Position numbers and translations under genes: made by a program
The notes under the pieces: model-generated
Databases searched by the model: none
Seen by the model: the letters and a program-made list of their open reading frames with translations, nothing else
Told to the model about the DNA's origin: nothing
Assembly (NCBI GenBank): GCA_022615595.1
Contig: JAKEGI010000214.1
Location: 1-7,353 of the forward strand
From: Bacteroidales bacterium
GTDB taxonomy: Bacteria; Bacteroidota; Bacteroidia; Bacteroidales; VadinHA17
Direction: 5' to 3'
Length of the DNA stretch: 7,353 nt
Shown here: positions 1 to 5,886 of the stretch, in pieces
How the letters are laid out: every line of letters begins with the position of its first letter
Position numbering within the stretch: position 1 is the stretch's first letter

Positions 1-96
1 CCTTACTGCAGAATTTTCTGCAAGGTCGGCTTTGATAACCAGATCATTATACCATTGTGAAAAACTTTCCTCCTTGTTAGTAAGAAACTTGGCCAT
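1..96 (-). CDS. proS: Prolyl-tRNA synthetase, N-terminal fragment (partial, runs off left edge)
   Basis: Thirty-two codons read leftward from the ATG at 96-94 to the window edge with no stop. The peptide begins [10 protein letters not shown] and continues through [20 protein letters not shown]. This matches the N-terminus I know for the archaeal/eukaryotic-type class II prolyl-tRNA synthetase used by Bacteroidota (family pattern: [22 protein letters not shown]). The enzyme charges tRNA-Pro with proline in the cytoplasm. Only the start of the catalytic domain is present; the class II motifs and anticodon-binding domain lie outside. The gene is transcribed divergently from the secreted-protein gene at 191, with a 94-base spacer holding a Bacteroidetes-like -7 element. 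The ORF is open at the edge, so truncation here is by the window and not evidence of a pseudogene. Confidence 0.9.
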   Translation of the reverse strand, partial: MAKFLTNKEESFSQWYNDLVIKADLAENSAVR

Positions 97-99
97 TAG

Positions 100-131
100 T
101 TTGGTATGCGATTTGAATATTGTTAATTAGC
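100..131 (+). promoter_or_regulatory. Weak candidate promoter for the gene at 191
   Basis: A TTTG at 100-103 is followed after a 20-base spacer by TAATTAGC at 124-131, a partial fit (TA plus one T) to the Bacteroidetes -33 / -7 pair TTTG...TAnnTTTG. The spacing is right and the leader would be roughly 50 bases, but the -7 match is poor. Confidence 0.2.
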
Positions 132-148
132 AAATTAAAGGAATTGCG

Positions 149-156
149 CAAAAATA
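149..156 (-). promoter_or_regulatory. Putative proS -7 promoter element (TATTTTTG)
   Basis: On the minus strand the bases read TATTTTTG, a full match to the Bacteroidetes -7 consensus TAnnTTTG. It lies about 52 bases upstream of the proS ATG, giving a plausible short leader. No good TTTG -33 element is seen at the usual 19-21 base distance, so the call rests on the -7 box alone. Confidence 0.4.
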
Positions 157-190
157 GGCAAAACTTACGAACCGGACAGGGAGGCAGGCC

Positions 191-682
191 ATGAAAACAA
201 AAATAATAGTCACAGCAATAAGCACACTTGCCATTGCTGCTTTTGCGAAGGCCTCGGAGATGCCTGTATCAACAGGTGATGAGGTTTACAGTTCTGGCGG
301 TCAGCAGGTGGTTGTGAACAACTACTACAGTTCTTACGGTTATGAATATGCTTCGCGCCTCAGGCGATTCCACAACACATATATTGCGTTCGATTTCTAT
401 TCACCTGTTTATACTGAGGTATACTGGTATAACTATACTCCCGGCACCCGGGGTAATAGTACAGGCCAGGGAGGCACTGACAGGGACAAGAGCAACAACG
501 CTAAACCAAAAGATTCGGGGAGCTCAGCCCCGTCCGGGACAGTGTCACGCCAACAGACCCAGAGCGCTGTCAAGACCACCTCAGTTGGCAATCGAAGGAG
601 CACGGAGAAATCATCAGAACAAAAGTCTTCCGGTGATGAAAAGAGCCAGAAAGAGAACTCCTCTTCAGGCAGACGACTATAA
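191..682 (+). CDS. Small secreted protein with VVNNYY motif and Ser/Lys/Arg-rich tail, function unknown
   Basis: This is a 163-residue protein that I do not recognise as a named family. Residues 1-21 form a typical Sec signal peptide (KTK, then a hydrophobic stretch ending AKA, cleavage likely before S22), so the mature protein is periplasmic or outer. Residues 24-33 hold MPVSTGDEVY and residues 40-46 hold VVVNNYY. Residues 47-84 are rich in Tyr and Phe with alternating polar residues, suggesting a short beta-rich segment. From about residue 85 to the end it is low-complexity, rich in Ser, Gly, Lys, Arg, Gln and Thr, ending SSSGRRL, and is probably disordered. The start is supported by AGGGAGG at 178-184, six bases upstream of the ATG. 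The two N-terminal motifs and the SSSG-Arg-Arg ending recur in the lipoprotein encoded 70 bases downstream, so the pair may be relatives acting together. A surface or envelope structural role is only a guess. Confidence 0.75.
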   Translation: MKTKIIVTAISTLAIAAFAKASEMPVSTGDEVYSSGGQQVVVNNYYSSYGYEYASRLRRFHNTYIAFDFYSPVYTEVYWYNYTPGTRGNSTGQGGTDRDKSNNAKPKDSGSSAPSGTVSRQQTQSAVKTTSVGNRRSTEKSSEQKSSGDEKSQKENSSSGRRL

Positions 683-741
683 TATTTAAGAAAACCTTAA
701 CATTGGTACGGTATTTGTATTATTCGGTTGTAGATAACAAC

Positions 742-747
742 AGGAGG
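742..747 (+). promoter_or_regulatory. Ribosome binding site AGGAGG for the lipoprotein gene
   Basis: A perfect AGGAGG lies five bases before the ATG at 753. Shine-Dalgarno sequences this strong are uncommon in Bacteroidota, and they occur near all three genes of this rightward group. Confidence 0.6.
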
Positions 748-752
748 GTAAG

Positions 753-2093
753 ATGAAAAATATAGTGTACATAATCGCGGCAGTACTTGTAATTGCAAGT
801 TCATGCTCATCTCCCAACTCCATGGGAGTGACAAATGACGACCTTTACTTCAGGCCCTCTGATGAACAGGTTGCAGTTGCCGAAACCGCTGTAACAGCCA
901 AAAGCAGTGACCAGATATATTATGACAACATCTTTGCTTCAGATACCCTTGTAGCAGATGACTATGTTCCCTCTCAGGAATATGCTGCTCAGTACGGAAC
1001 AGGTACGGAGGCAACAGTAGTAAATAATTATTATGGCGGGAGTGCTGCTGAAAGGGTTTATCTCTTCAATGATGGCATATATCCTTACTGGAATGAACCG
1101 TACTACTCACCATTTTCATTAAGCCTGTCATTCGGAATCGGCTATGGCTTCGGAATGGGCTTTGGCTACGGATATCCTTACTATCCATATTCATACGGCT
1201 GGTATGATCCCTTCTGGGGTTATCCCTATTACCCATACTACGGTTACGGGGGCTATCCTTACTACGGTTACGGGGGTTATCCCTGCTACGGTTGTGCCCC
1301 GGTACCCTGTTATGACTGCAATTACGATAACGGCAGCGACTATATTGCACGCAGGGGAGGTTACAGTAATTCAAGAGGTTACACAACCAGTGACACGAGA
1401 AATAATAAATCAGCATATACAACCACAGGCGCAACTTCTGCCAGCAGAAGGACTGGTGTCACTGCCACCGCAATGACCCAGACATCAACCGGGGAAGCAG
1501 TATCAGGTTCAGCTGCCGCAGCAACATCTGCAGCATCAAGGAGAACCCTGTCACAGGCAGGGGCAACGGTAAGGTCTGAGTCGGGGTACAATAACACCAC
1601 CCAGACACAGTCATACACCCGTCGTGATGCAAGTAGTACTTTAGCTCAGAACAGGCCTCAGACACAGTCACAGAGTGTTAACAAGCCTCAGTATCAGACT
1701 ACTGAGAGGACTTATACTCCCAGCTACAATAACCCGAAGATGAGCTCAAGGCCTTCATATAACAACAGCCGAAGCACCGCTCCGGGTACCAGTTCAGGCA
1801 GCAGTTACAGCACTCCTGCAAGGAGCAACACCGGGTCAAGTGTGCAGACCAGGAGCAGCGGGTCAGGCTATTCACCTTCGAGATCATCATCGGTTCAGTA
1901 TTCTGCACCGTCACGCAGCAGTTCCTCAGGCTCGAGAAGCTCATCATACTCGGGAGGCAGCAGCTACAGCAACTCTTCATCCGGAGTTTCAAGATCATCT
2001 TCATCAGGGTCTTACAGCTCCGGATCATCTTCAGGGTCGTCCTCCTCATCAGGCGCCGCATCTTCATCAGGCGGCGGTGGAAGGAGAAGATAG
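753..2093 (+). CDS. Putative lipoprotein with Tyr/Gly-rich middle and Ser-rich C-terminus, function unknown
   Basis: A 446-residue protein that I do not recognise as a named family. Residues 1-17 are a hydrophobic signal peptide ending ASS before C18, consistent with a lipoprotein signal (an atypical lipobox with Ala at -3). The bases after C18 encode SSPNS, which lacks the acidic residues of the Bacteroidetes surface-export signal, so an inward-facing anchor is possible. Residues 24-32 (MGVTNDDLY) and 89-94 (VVNNYY) parallel the upstream secreted protein. Residues 103-176 are dominated by Tyr, Gly, Pro and Phe, including two exact YYGYGGYP repeats at 162-177, followed by two CxxC motifs (178-181 and 186-189). 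From about residue 190 onward the chain is low-complexity (Ser, Thr, Gln, Asn, Arg), becoming nearly all Ser/Gly/Arg/Tyr after about 340 and ending GGGGRRR. The tail is probably disordered. The composition would suit an extended, sticky or wall-like envelope component; that is inference. Confidence 0.75.
   Translation: MKNIVYIIAAVLVIASSCSSPNSMGVTNDDLYFRPSDEQVAVAETAVTAKSSDQIYYDNIFASDTLVADDYVPSQEYAAQYGTGTEATVVNNYYGGSAAERVYLFNDGIYPYWNEPYYSPFSLSLSFGIGYGFGMGFGYGYPYYPYSYGWYDPFWGYPYYPYYGYGGYPYYGYGGYPCYGCAPVPCYDCNYDNGSDYIARRGGYSNSRGYTTSDTRNNKSAYTTTGATSASRRTGVTATAMTQTSTGEAVSGSAAAATSAASRRTLSQAGATVRSESGYNNTTQTQSYTRRDASSTLAQNRPQTQSQSVNKPQYQTTERTYTPSYNNPKMSSRPSYNNSRSTAPGTSSGSSYSTPARSNTGSSVQTRSSGSGYSPSRSSSVQYSAPSRSSSSGSRSSSYSGGSSYSNSSSGVSRSSSSGSYSSGSSSGSSSSSGAASSSGGGGRRR
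1236..1283 (+). repeat. Two tandem copies of a 24-base unit encoding YYGYGGYP
   Basis: The unit at 1236-1259 is repeated at 1260-1283 with only two differences, both synonymous (GGC/GGT and CCT/CCC). A third, decayed copy begins at 1284 (TGC TAC GGT TGT), where two Tyr codons of the unit are replaced by Cys codons. The repeat lies within the Tyr/Gly-rich region of the lipoprotein gene and stays in frame. Confidence 0.85.
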
Positions 2094-2139
2094 ATTCACC
2101 TTATAACACAGTGATTATATGTTCCGCAAAAGCAGGAGC

Positions 2140-2146
2140 AGGAGGG
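2140..2146 (+). promoter_or_regulatory. AGGAGGG upstream of the FadL-like gene, oddly placed
   Basis: A strong Shine-Dalgarno-like AGGAGGG sits 26 bases before the ATG at 2173, too far for ordinary use with that start. It is inside the reading frame if the ATG at 2119 were used. Five bases downstream, in the same frame, lies an ATA codon at 2152-2154. The element therefore does not cleanly favour either ATG. Confidence 0.35.
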
Positions 2147-2172
2147 ATCGTATACCAATAAATACCCGTAAA

Positions 2173-3675
2173 ATGAAAAAGATAGCAGTAATAATAGCTT
2201 CAGCACTTCTCATTCTTCCCCTCTGGGTGAGCGGACAGAATATGGATGATGTGCTTAGATATTCGAGGTTGTTTTACCAGGGTTCGGCTCGCTTTAATGC
2301 CATGGGAGGAGCATTCACAGCCCTTGGAGGCGATATATCGGCAATTGCAATTAACCCTGCCGCTGCTGCTGTCTTTCGCTCCACAGAGTTTTCTGTGACC
2401 ACAAATATGCTGTTCCGCAATACAGAGACATCCTATAACGGATACTATTCAAATAACGGGATTAATGAATTCAACCTCGGTAACGCAGGACTGGTTGCAG
2501 CAGGAACATTGGGTGGCAGCACAGGTCTCGTCGGGGTGAGTTTCGCATACACCTATAACCAGACCAATGATTTCAGGGAGTATGCAGTTATTGACGGTGT
2601 AAGCAGTGCAAGCTCCATGTCTGATTACTGGGCAGCAGGTGCAGACGGATACTATACATGGGAACTGATTGATTATACCGCAGCCCCCTATATGGCGTAC
2701 GAGTCATACCTTATTGATACTCTTTCAGGCAGCTTTACCGAATATGCCTCAATATTCTCTTATTACGGCGAGATGGATCCGGCATATGGTCAGCGTACCA
2801 GGAGAACAATAGACAATGGCGGATATACGGGTGACCATACAATCGCTTTTGGTGCAAACATATCAAACATATTATATATCGGAGCCGGATTCGGCTTTCA
2901 GGCCTTGCAGTATACGGGACACTATCTGCACAGTGAGGAGGATAACGAAAACAACGTACCCGACCTGGTATATTTCAACTATACAGACCATTTCAATGCT
3001 TACGGAAACGGATGGAATTTCAAGGCAGGGATAATTCTGAGACCCATCGAGAGTTTGAGACTGGGGTTCAGTTTTGCAACACCAACGGTTTACAAGATTG
3101 ATGAGGTTTTCTACAGCAATCTCTCAGCATTTCTTGACAATGACACGCCCGGTGACCAAAGTGATGACGCTGAACCACTTGTTGAGCAGGACCCAATGAA
3201 CTATGCGTACCAGATTACCACTCCATGGAGGTTCAATACGGGCCTCGCACTGCAGGTCGGAAAGTTTGCTCTTATAAGCGCTGACTTTGAATTTGTTGAT
3301 TATTCAAAGGCTTACCTGAGATATGGTCTTGACGGTTACGACTTTGTCAGTGAAAATGAAGAGCTGAGGTCAGAACTGAAAGGTGCAGCCACGCTGAGAC
3401 TGGGAGGCGAGGTACGCCTTGGGTCTCTGTACCTGAGGGGAGGCGCCGGATATACACAGTCGGCTTACAGGGAGGTCACTCTCAATGAAACAAGTGATTT
3501 TATTCATCTCAGCGGCGGAATAGGTTACAGGCAGAAGAATTTTTATGTTGACCTGTCGGTTGCCGGAATGCTGAACAGTGAGGTATATATGATGTATCCC
3601 GACGGATGGCTTGAACCTACATATATTGATAACAGAGATATAAACGGAGCGTTAACGGTTGGTTTTAAGTTTTAG
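2173..3675 (+). CDS. FadL/OmpP1-type outer membrane protein (transport family beta-barrel)
   Basis: A 500-residue outer membrane protein. Residues 1-21 are a Sec signal peptide (MKKIAVIIAS then LLILPLWVSG, cleavage likely before Q22). The mature N-terminus carries the signature I know from Bacteroidota FadL/OmpP1-like proteins, often annotated as outer membrane transport protein or hemin receptor: DDVLRYS (25-31), a GSARFNAMGGAFTALGGD block (37-54), then NPAAAAVFRSTEF (61-73). The rest alternates aromatic and polar residues in beta-strand fashion with acidic loops, and the chain ends in GFKF with a terminal Phe, as expected for barrels folded by the BAM complex. FadL relatives pass hydrophobic substrates across the outer membrane; the substrate here is unknown. 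An ATG at 2119 in frame would add 18 very basic residues ahead of the signal peptide, so 2173 is preferred. The stop overlaps the convergent wbqC stop by four bases. Confidence 0.85.
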   Translation: MKKIAVIIASALLILPLWVSGQNMDDVLRYSRLFYQGSARFNAMGGAFTALGGDISAIAINPAAAAVFRSTEFSVTTNMLFRNTETSYNGYYSNNGINEFNLGNAGLVAAGTLGGSTGLVGVSFAYTYNQTNDFREYAVIDGVSSASSMSDYWAAGADGYYTWELIDYTAAPYMAYESYLIDTLSGSFTEYASIFSYYGEMDPAYGQRTRRTIDNGGYTGDHTIAFGANISNILYIGAGFGFQALQYTGHYLHSEEDNENNVPDLVYFNYTDHFNAYGNGWNFKAGIILRPIESLRLGFSFATPTVYKIDEVFYSNLSAFLDNDTPGDQSDDAEPLVEQDPMNYAYQITTPWRFNTGLALQVGKFALISADFEFVDYSKAYLRYGLDGYDFVSENEELRSELKGAATLRLGGEVRLGSLYLRGGAGYTQSAYREVTLNETSDFIHLSGGIGYRQKNFYVDLSVAGMLNSEVYMMYPDGWLEPTYIDNRDINGALTVGFKF

Positions 3676-4325
3676 TTTGCAGACAACAGCTGCTTGTTCT
3701 CCAGGGACCTCAGCACCAGTGCTCCGGTCCCTGGTCCGTTATTAAGCAGCGCGTCAATGATACTTAGGCGGGGAACAAACCCGTATTTCTCCCTGAAAAC
3801 CTGAATATATGGCGTTTCATGGTAACCTTTTAATAATGACGGTCTCTTTGGGGTGATAAGATATCTGTAGTCATTGATTGCGGCCTTCTGCGGCTGATAG
3901 ATCTCAGTGAATGATATCTCTGCCTTTATCCCGACGGCTCCACATACCGCAGACAGGCTTTCAGTATTAAGGTCAATAAGAAACCGGAATGGTTTGCGGA
4001 TTACGCTCTCAATGAGATCGAAATAATATTCAAAGAAAGGTGCATTCGCACAGGCAGAGATTATGCTCCGCAGGTGATGATCCCTCCATCTGCGTCTATT
4101 GTCTATTTCAAGCTCTTTCAGGGCGGTCTTGTGGAACGAGCCGCGCAGCACCGGAACAGTGAGCGTAAGCGGGCCGTTGGTTCCCAGTATCACACATCTG
4201 TTGCGGTAGGTCTGTTTCAGGAAGTTTTCCCATTTTTCGATCATGACAACCGGGTTGTGAGCAATAAGGCTGAAATACTCTAAAGGAGGGAAGTATGCCG
4301 TGGAGAGAAGTATTGGTTCCTGCAT
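3672..4325 (-). CDS. WbqC-like family protein
   Basis: A 217-residue cytoplasmic protein without a signal peptide, close to the usual length for WbqC-like proteins. Family features visible in order are AYFPPLEYF (10-18), the ENFLKQTYRNRC block (33-44), GPLTLTVPV (51-59), and RRWRDHHLRSIISACANAPF (78-97) followed by FEYYF. The first WbqC was named from an O-antigen gene cluster; the biochemical role of the family is not settled, and sugar or surface-polysaccharide biosynthesis is the usual suggestion. It is the last gene of the larC-larE-larB-wbqC set: its ATG is six bases after the larB stop, so translation is probably coupled, with a weak AGG just before the start. Whether it has any part in cofactor metabolism is unknown. 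Its 3' end contains a strong hairpin and overlaps the stop of the convergent FadL-like gene. Confidence 0.85.
   Translation of the reverse strand: MQEPILLSTAYFPPLEYFSLIAHNPVVMIEKWENFLKQTYRNRCVILGTNGPLTLTVPVLRGSFHKTALKELEIDNRRRWRDHHLRSIISACANAPFFEYYFDLIESVIRKPFRFLIDLNTESLSAVCGAVGIKAEISFTEIYQPQKAAINDYRYLITPKRPSLLKGYHETPYIQVFREKYGFVPRLSIIDALLNNGPGTGALVLRSLENKQLLSAN
3701..3734. terminator. Strong hairpin just past the FadL-like gene, possible bidirectional terminator or attenuator
   Basis: Arms CCAGGGACC (3701-3709) and GGTCCCTGG (3726-3734) are perfect complements over nine bases. Between them, AGCAC (3712-3716) and GTGCT (3719-3723) can extend the stem after a two-by-two mismatch. It begins 25 bases after the FadL-like stop, the expected place for a terminator, but inside the wbqC coding region because the genes overlap. 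There is no clear T-run on either strand after it, so classical Rho-independent termination is uncertain. Confidence 0.4.
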
Positions 4326-4331
4326 CCTGAA

Positions 4332-5078
4332 TTACATCCTGTTGATCCTGCTGGCGGAAAAACCCGCTCCGAAACCATTGTCAATGTTAACCACAGTTAC
4401 ACCTGCCGCGCAGCTTGTAAGCATCGCCAGGAGGGCTGAGATACCCTGAAACGAGGCTCCGTAACCGATACTGGTGGGAACAGCTATCACCGGCATGTTA
4501 ACAAGTCCCCCGACGACGCTGGCCAGCGCTCCCTCCATCCCTGCTATAACAATGGCCACCCTGCACTCCCGTATCTCGGGCAGCTTGTCAACCAGCCTGT
4601 GTATACCTGCCACCCCGGCATCGTAGATCCTTAATACATTGTTCCCCAGCAACTCAGCTGTGACAGCAGCCTCCTCTGCTACCGGAATGTCGGATGTACC
4701 TGCCGTGATAACGGCTATCCTTGCCGGAGGAGGAGTCAGTCTCTTCTTCTGGATGCTGATGATGCGTGCCACGTCATGATAGAGTGCATCGGGAAAGAAG
4801 GGGCTTATATATTCAAACAACTCCTTGCCTGCCCGTGTACCGATTATGTTGTTCTCGTGTTCCTGCATCACGGTGAAGATTGCCCTTACCTGTTCGGGAG
4901 TTTTTCCTGCACAGTAGACTATCTCAGGATATCCGGTACGCAGTTCACGGTGATGATCAATACGGGCAAATCCGAGATCGCTGTAGGGAAAATTACGCAA
5001 TTTTTCCATCGCTTCATCAATGCTGACTGATCCGTCGCTTATCCCTTTCAGTATCTTTTTCAGTTCTCCTGCATCCAT
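4332..5078 (-). CDS. larB: Nickel-pincer cofactor biosynthesis protein LarB (NaAD carboxylase/hydrolase)
   Basis: A 248-residue cytoplasmic enzyme and first step of nickel-pincer nucleotide synthesis. LarB carboxylates C5 of the pyridinium ring of nicotinic acid adenine dinucleotide and cleaves the phosphoanhydride, releasing AMP and pyridinium-3,5-dicarboxylate mononucleotide. The N-terminal part has the family pattern (helix at 5-28, DLGFARIDHHRELRTGYPE at 34-52, GKT at 58-60). The C-terminal part resembles PurE-type AIR carboxylase: AVITAGTSDIPVAEEA (122-137), DAGVAGIHRL (153-162), AGMEGALASVVGGL (179-192), PTSIGYGASFQGISALLAML (201-220), and C223 in TSCAAGV. That Cys falls near the position of Cys221 of Lactiplantibacillus plantarum LarB, which forms an adduct with the substrate ring. 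The start follows the larE stop by four bases, so the genes are likely co-translated. Length and motifs are intact. Confidence 0.95.
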   Translation of the reverse strand: MDAGELKKILKGISDGSVSIDEAMEKLRNFPYSDLGFARIDHHRELRTGYPEIVYCAGKTPEQVRAIFTVMQEHENNIIGTRAGKELFEYISPFFPDALYHDVARIISIQKKRLTPPPARIAVITAGTSDIPVAEEAAVTAELLGNNVLRIYDAGVAGIHRLVDKLPEIRECRVAIVIAGMEGALASVVGGLVNMPVIAVPTSIGYGASFQGISALLAMLTSCAAGVTVVNIDNGFGAGFSASRINRM

Positions 5079-5082
5079 CGCG

Positions 5083-5886
5083 TTATACTATTTTATTCAT
5101 ACTACCGCTTCTGTAACCCTCCAGGTCTATGGTGACATATATGTATCCAAGCTCTTTTAATCGTGAAACAACCTTCTCTCTTACCTCGTCTGAGGTGATT
5201 GAGCAGATCTGCTCTTTTCTCAGCTCAATGCGTGCAATTTCACCGTGAACCCTTATACGCGGGGCTCTGAAACCCAACTCCGCAAGTAAAAGCTCTGCCT
5301 GTTCAACCTTTCTCAGGTCAGACGGTGTGATTATTGTGTCATGGGGGAAGCGGGTGAGAAGGCATGTATTTGACAATTTCTCGCTTATATCAAGCCCTGC
5401 ATCACGGGCAAGCGCCCTGATATCTTCCTTCGTCAGTCCCGCTTCCAGAAGCGGACTCCTGACCTTTTGCTCTTCAAGTGCCCTCATCCCTGGACGGTAA
5501 TCATGAACGTCATCTGCATTGGTGCCGTCGAAGATCGTCTCAATTTTTTCTTCTGCCGCAATTTTTCTTATAGCTTGAATAACTACTGTTTTGCATAGAT
5601 AGCATCGGTCAGGAGGGTTCCCGGTTACTGACTCAGGTATGCCAAAGGCAATCTCCCGGTGCTTCATCCCGACACTCCGGCAGAATACGGAAGCCTCACT
5701 GACCTCGGATGCAAACATATAGGGGGTGTTGACTGTTACAGCCATAAACCTTGCGTTGCCAACAGTCGAGGCGACGCTGACAAGAAAACTGCTGTCTGTT
5801 CCACCAGACAGTGCAATGATGGCTGACCCGGCATCGGACAGTATTCTTTTTAACCTGTTATGTTTGTCGCGCAGGGTCATCGTCAT
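5083..5886 (-). CDS. larE: Sulfur transferase LarE of nickel-pincer cofactor biosynthesis (three-cysteine type)
   Basis: A 267-residue PP-loop ATP pyrophosphatase. LarE adenylates the carboxylates of pyridinium-3,5-dicarboxylate mononucleotide and replaces an oxygen with sulfur, yielding the bis-thiocarboxylate that later binds nickel. The PP-loop SGGTDSS is at 27-33. Other family features are GTNADDVHDYRPGMRA (121-136), RSPLLEAGLTKEDIR (143-157), TCLLTRFPHDTIIT (174-187) and DLEGYRSGSMN near the end. C175 matches the position of the sacrificial Cys176 of the L. plantarum enzyme. In addition C95 and C98 form a CYLC motif, a trio reported for LarE relatives that bind a 4Fe-4S cluster and turn over sulfur catalytically. 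The ATG at 5886 overlaps the larC stop as ATGA; a second ATG at 5880 is an alternative start two codons later. Confidence 0.95.
   Translation of the reverse strand: MTMTLRDKHNRLKRILSDAGSAIIALSGGTDSSFLVSVASTVGNARFMAVTVNTPYMFASEVSEASVFCRSVGMKHREIAFGIPESVTGNPPDRCYLCKTVVIQAIRKIAAEEKIETIFDGTNADDVHDYRPGMRALEEQKVRSPLLEAGLTKEDIRALARDAGLDISEKLSNTCLLTRFPHDTIITPSDLRKVEQAELLLAELGFRAPRIRVHGEIARIELRKEQICSITSDEVREKVVSRLKELGYIYVTIDLEGYRSGSMNKIV

Noticed and set aside
7..22. Inverted repeat TGCAGAA-TT-TTCTGCA near the left edge
   Set aside because: It falls within conserved proS codons (AENSA) and is short, so it is more likely coding coincidence than an operator.
342..689. Open frame of 115 codons overlapping the small secreted protein gene
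   Set aside because: It lies in another frame of a gene with a clear signal peptide and ribosome binding site, has no start signal of its own and no recognisable domain.
1236..1296. Possible CRISPR-like or mobile repeat
   Set aside because: The 24-base units are contiguous, in frame, without spacers, and encode YYGYGGYP, so they are a coding repeat.
1066..1434. Antisense open frame opposite the Tyr/Gly-rich region
   Set aside because: The Arg/Asn/Ser-rich product mirrors the Tyr/Gly codon repeats on the other strand, with no start signal.
1699..2067. Antisense open frame of 122 codons opposite the Ser-rich tail
   Set aside because: The repetitive Ser codons keep other frames free of stops; the Met/Leu/Ser/Arg-rich product is what low-complexity DNA gives by chance.
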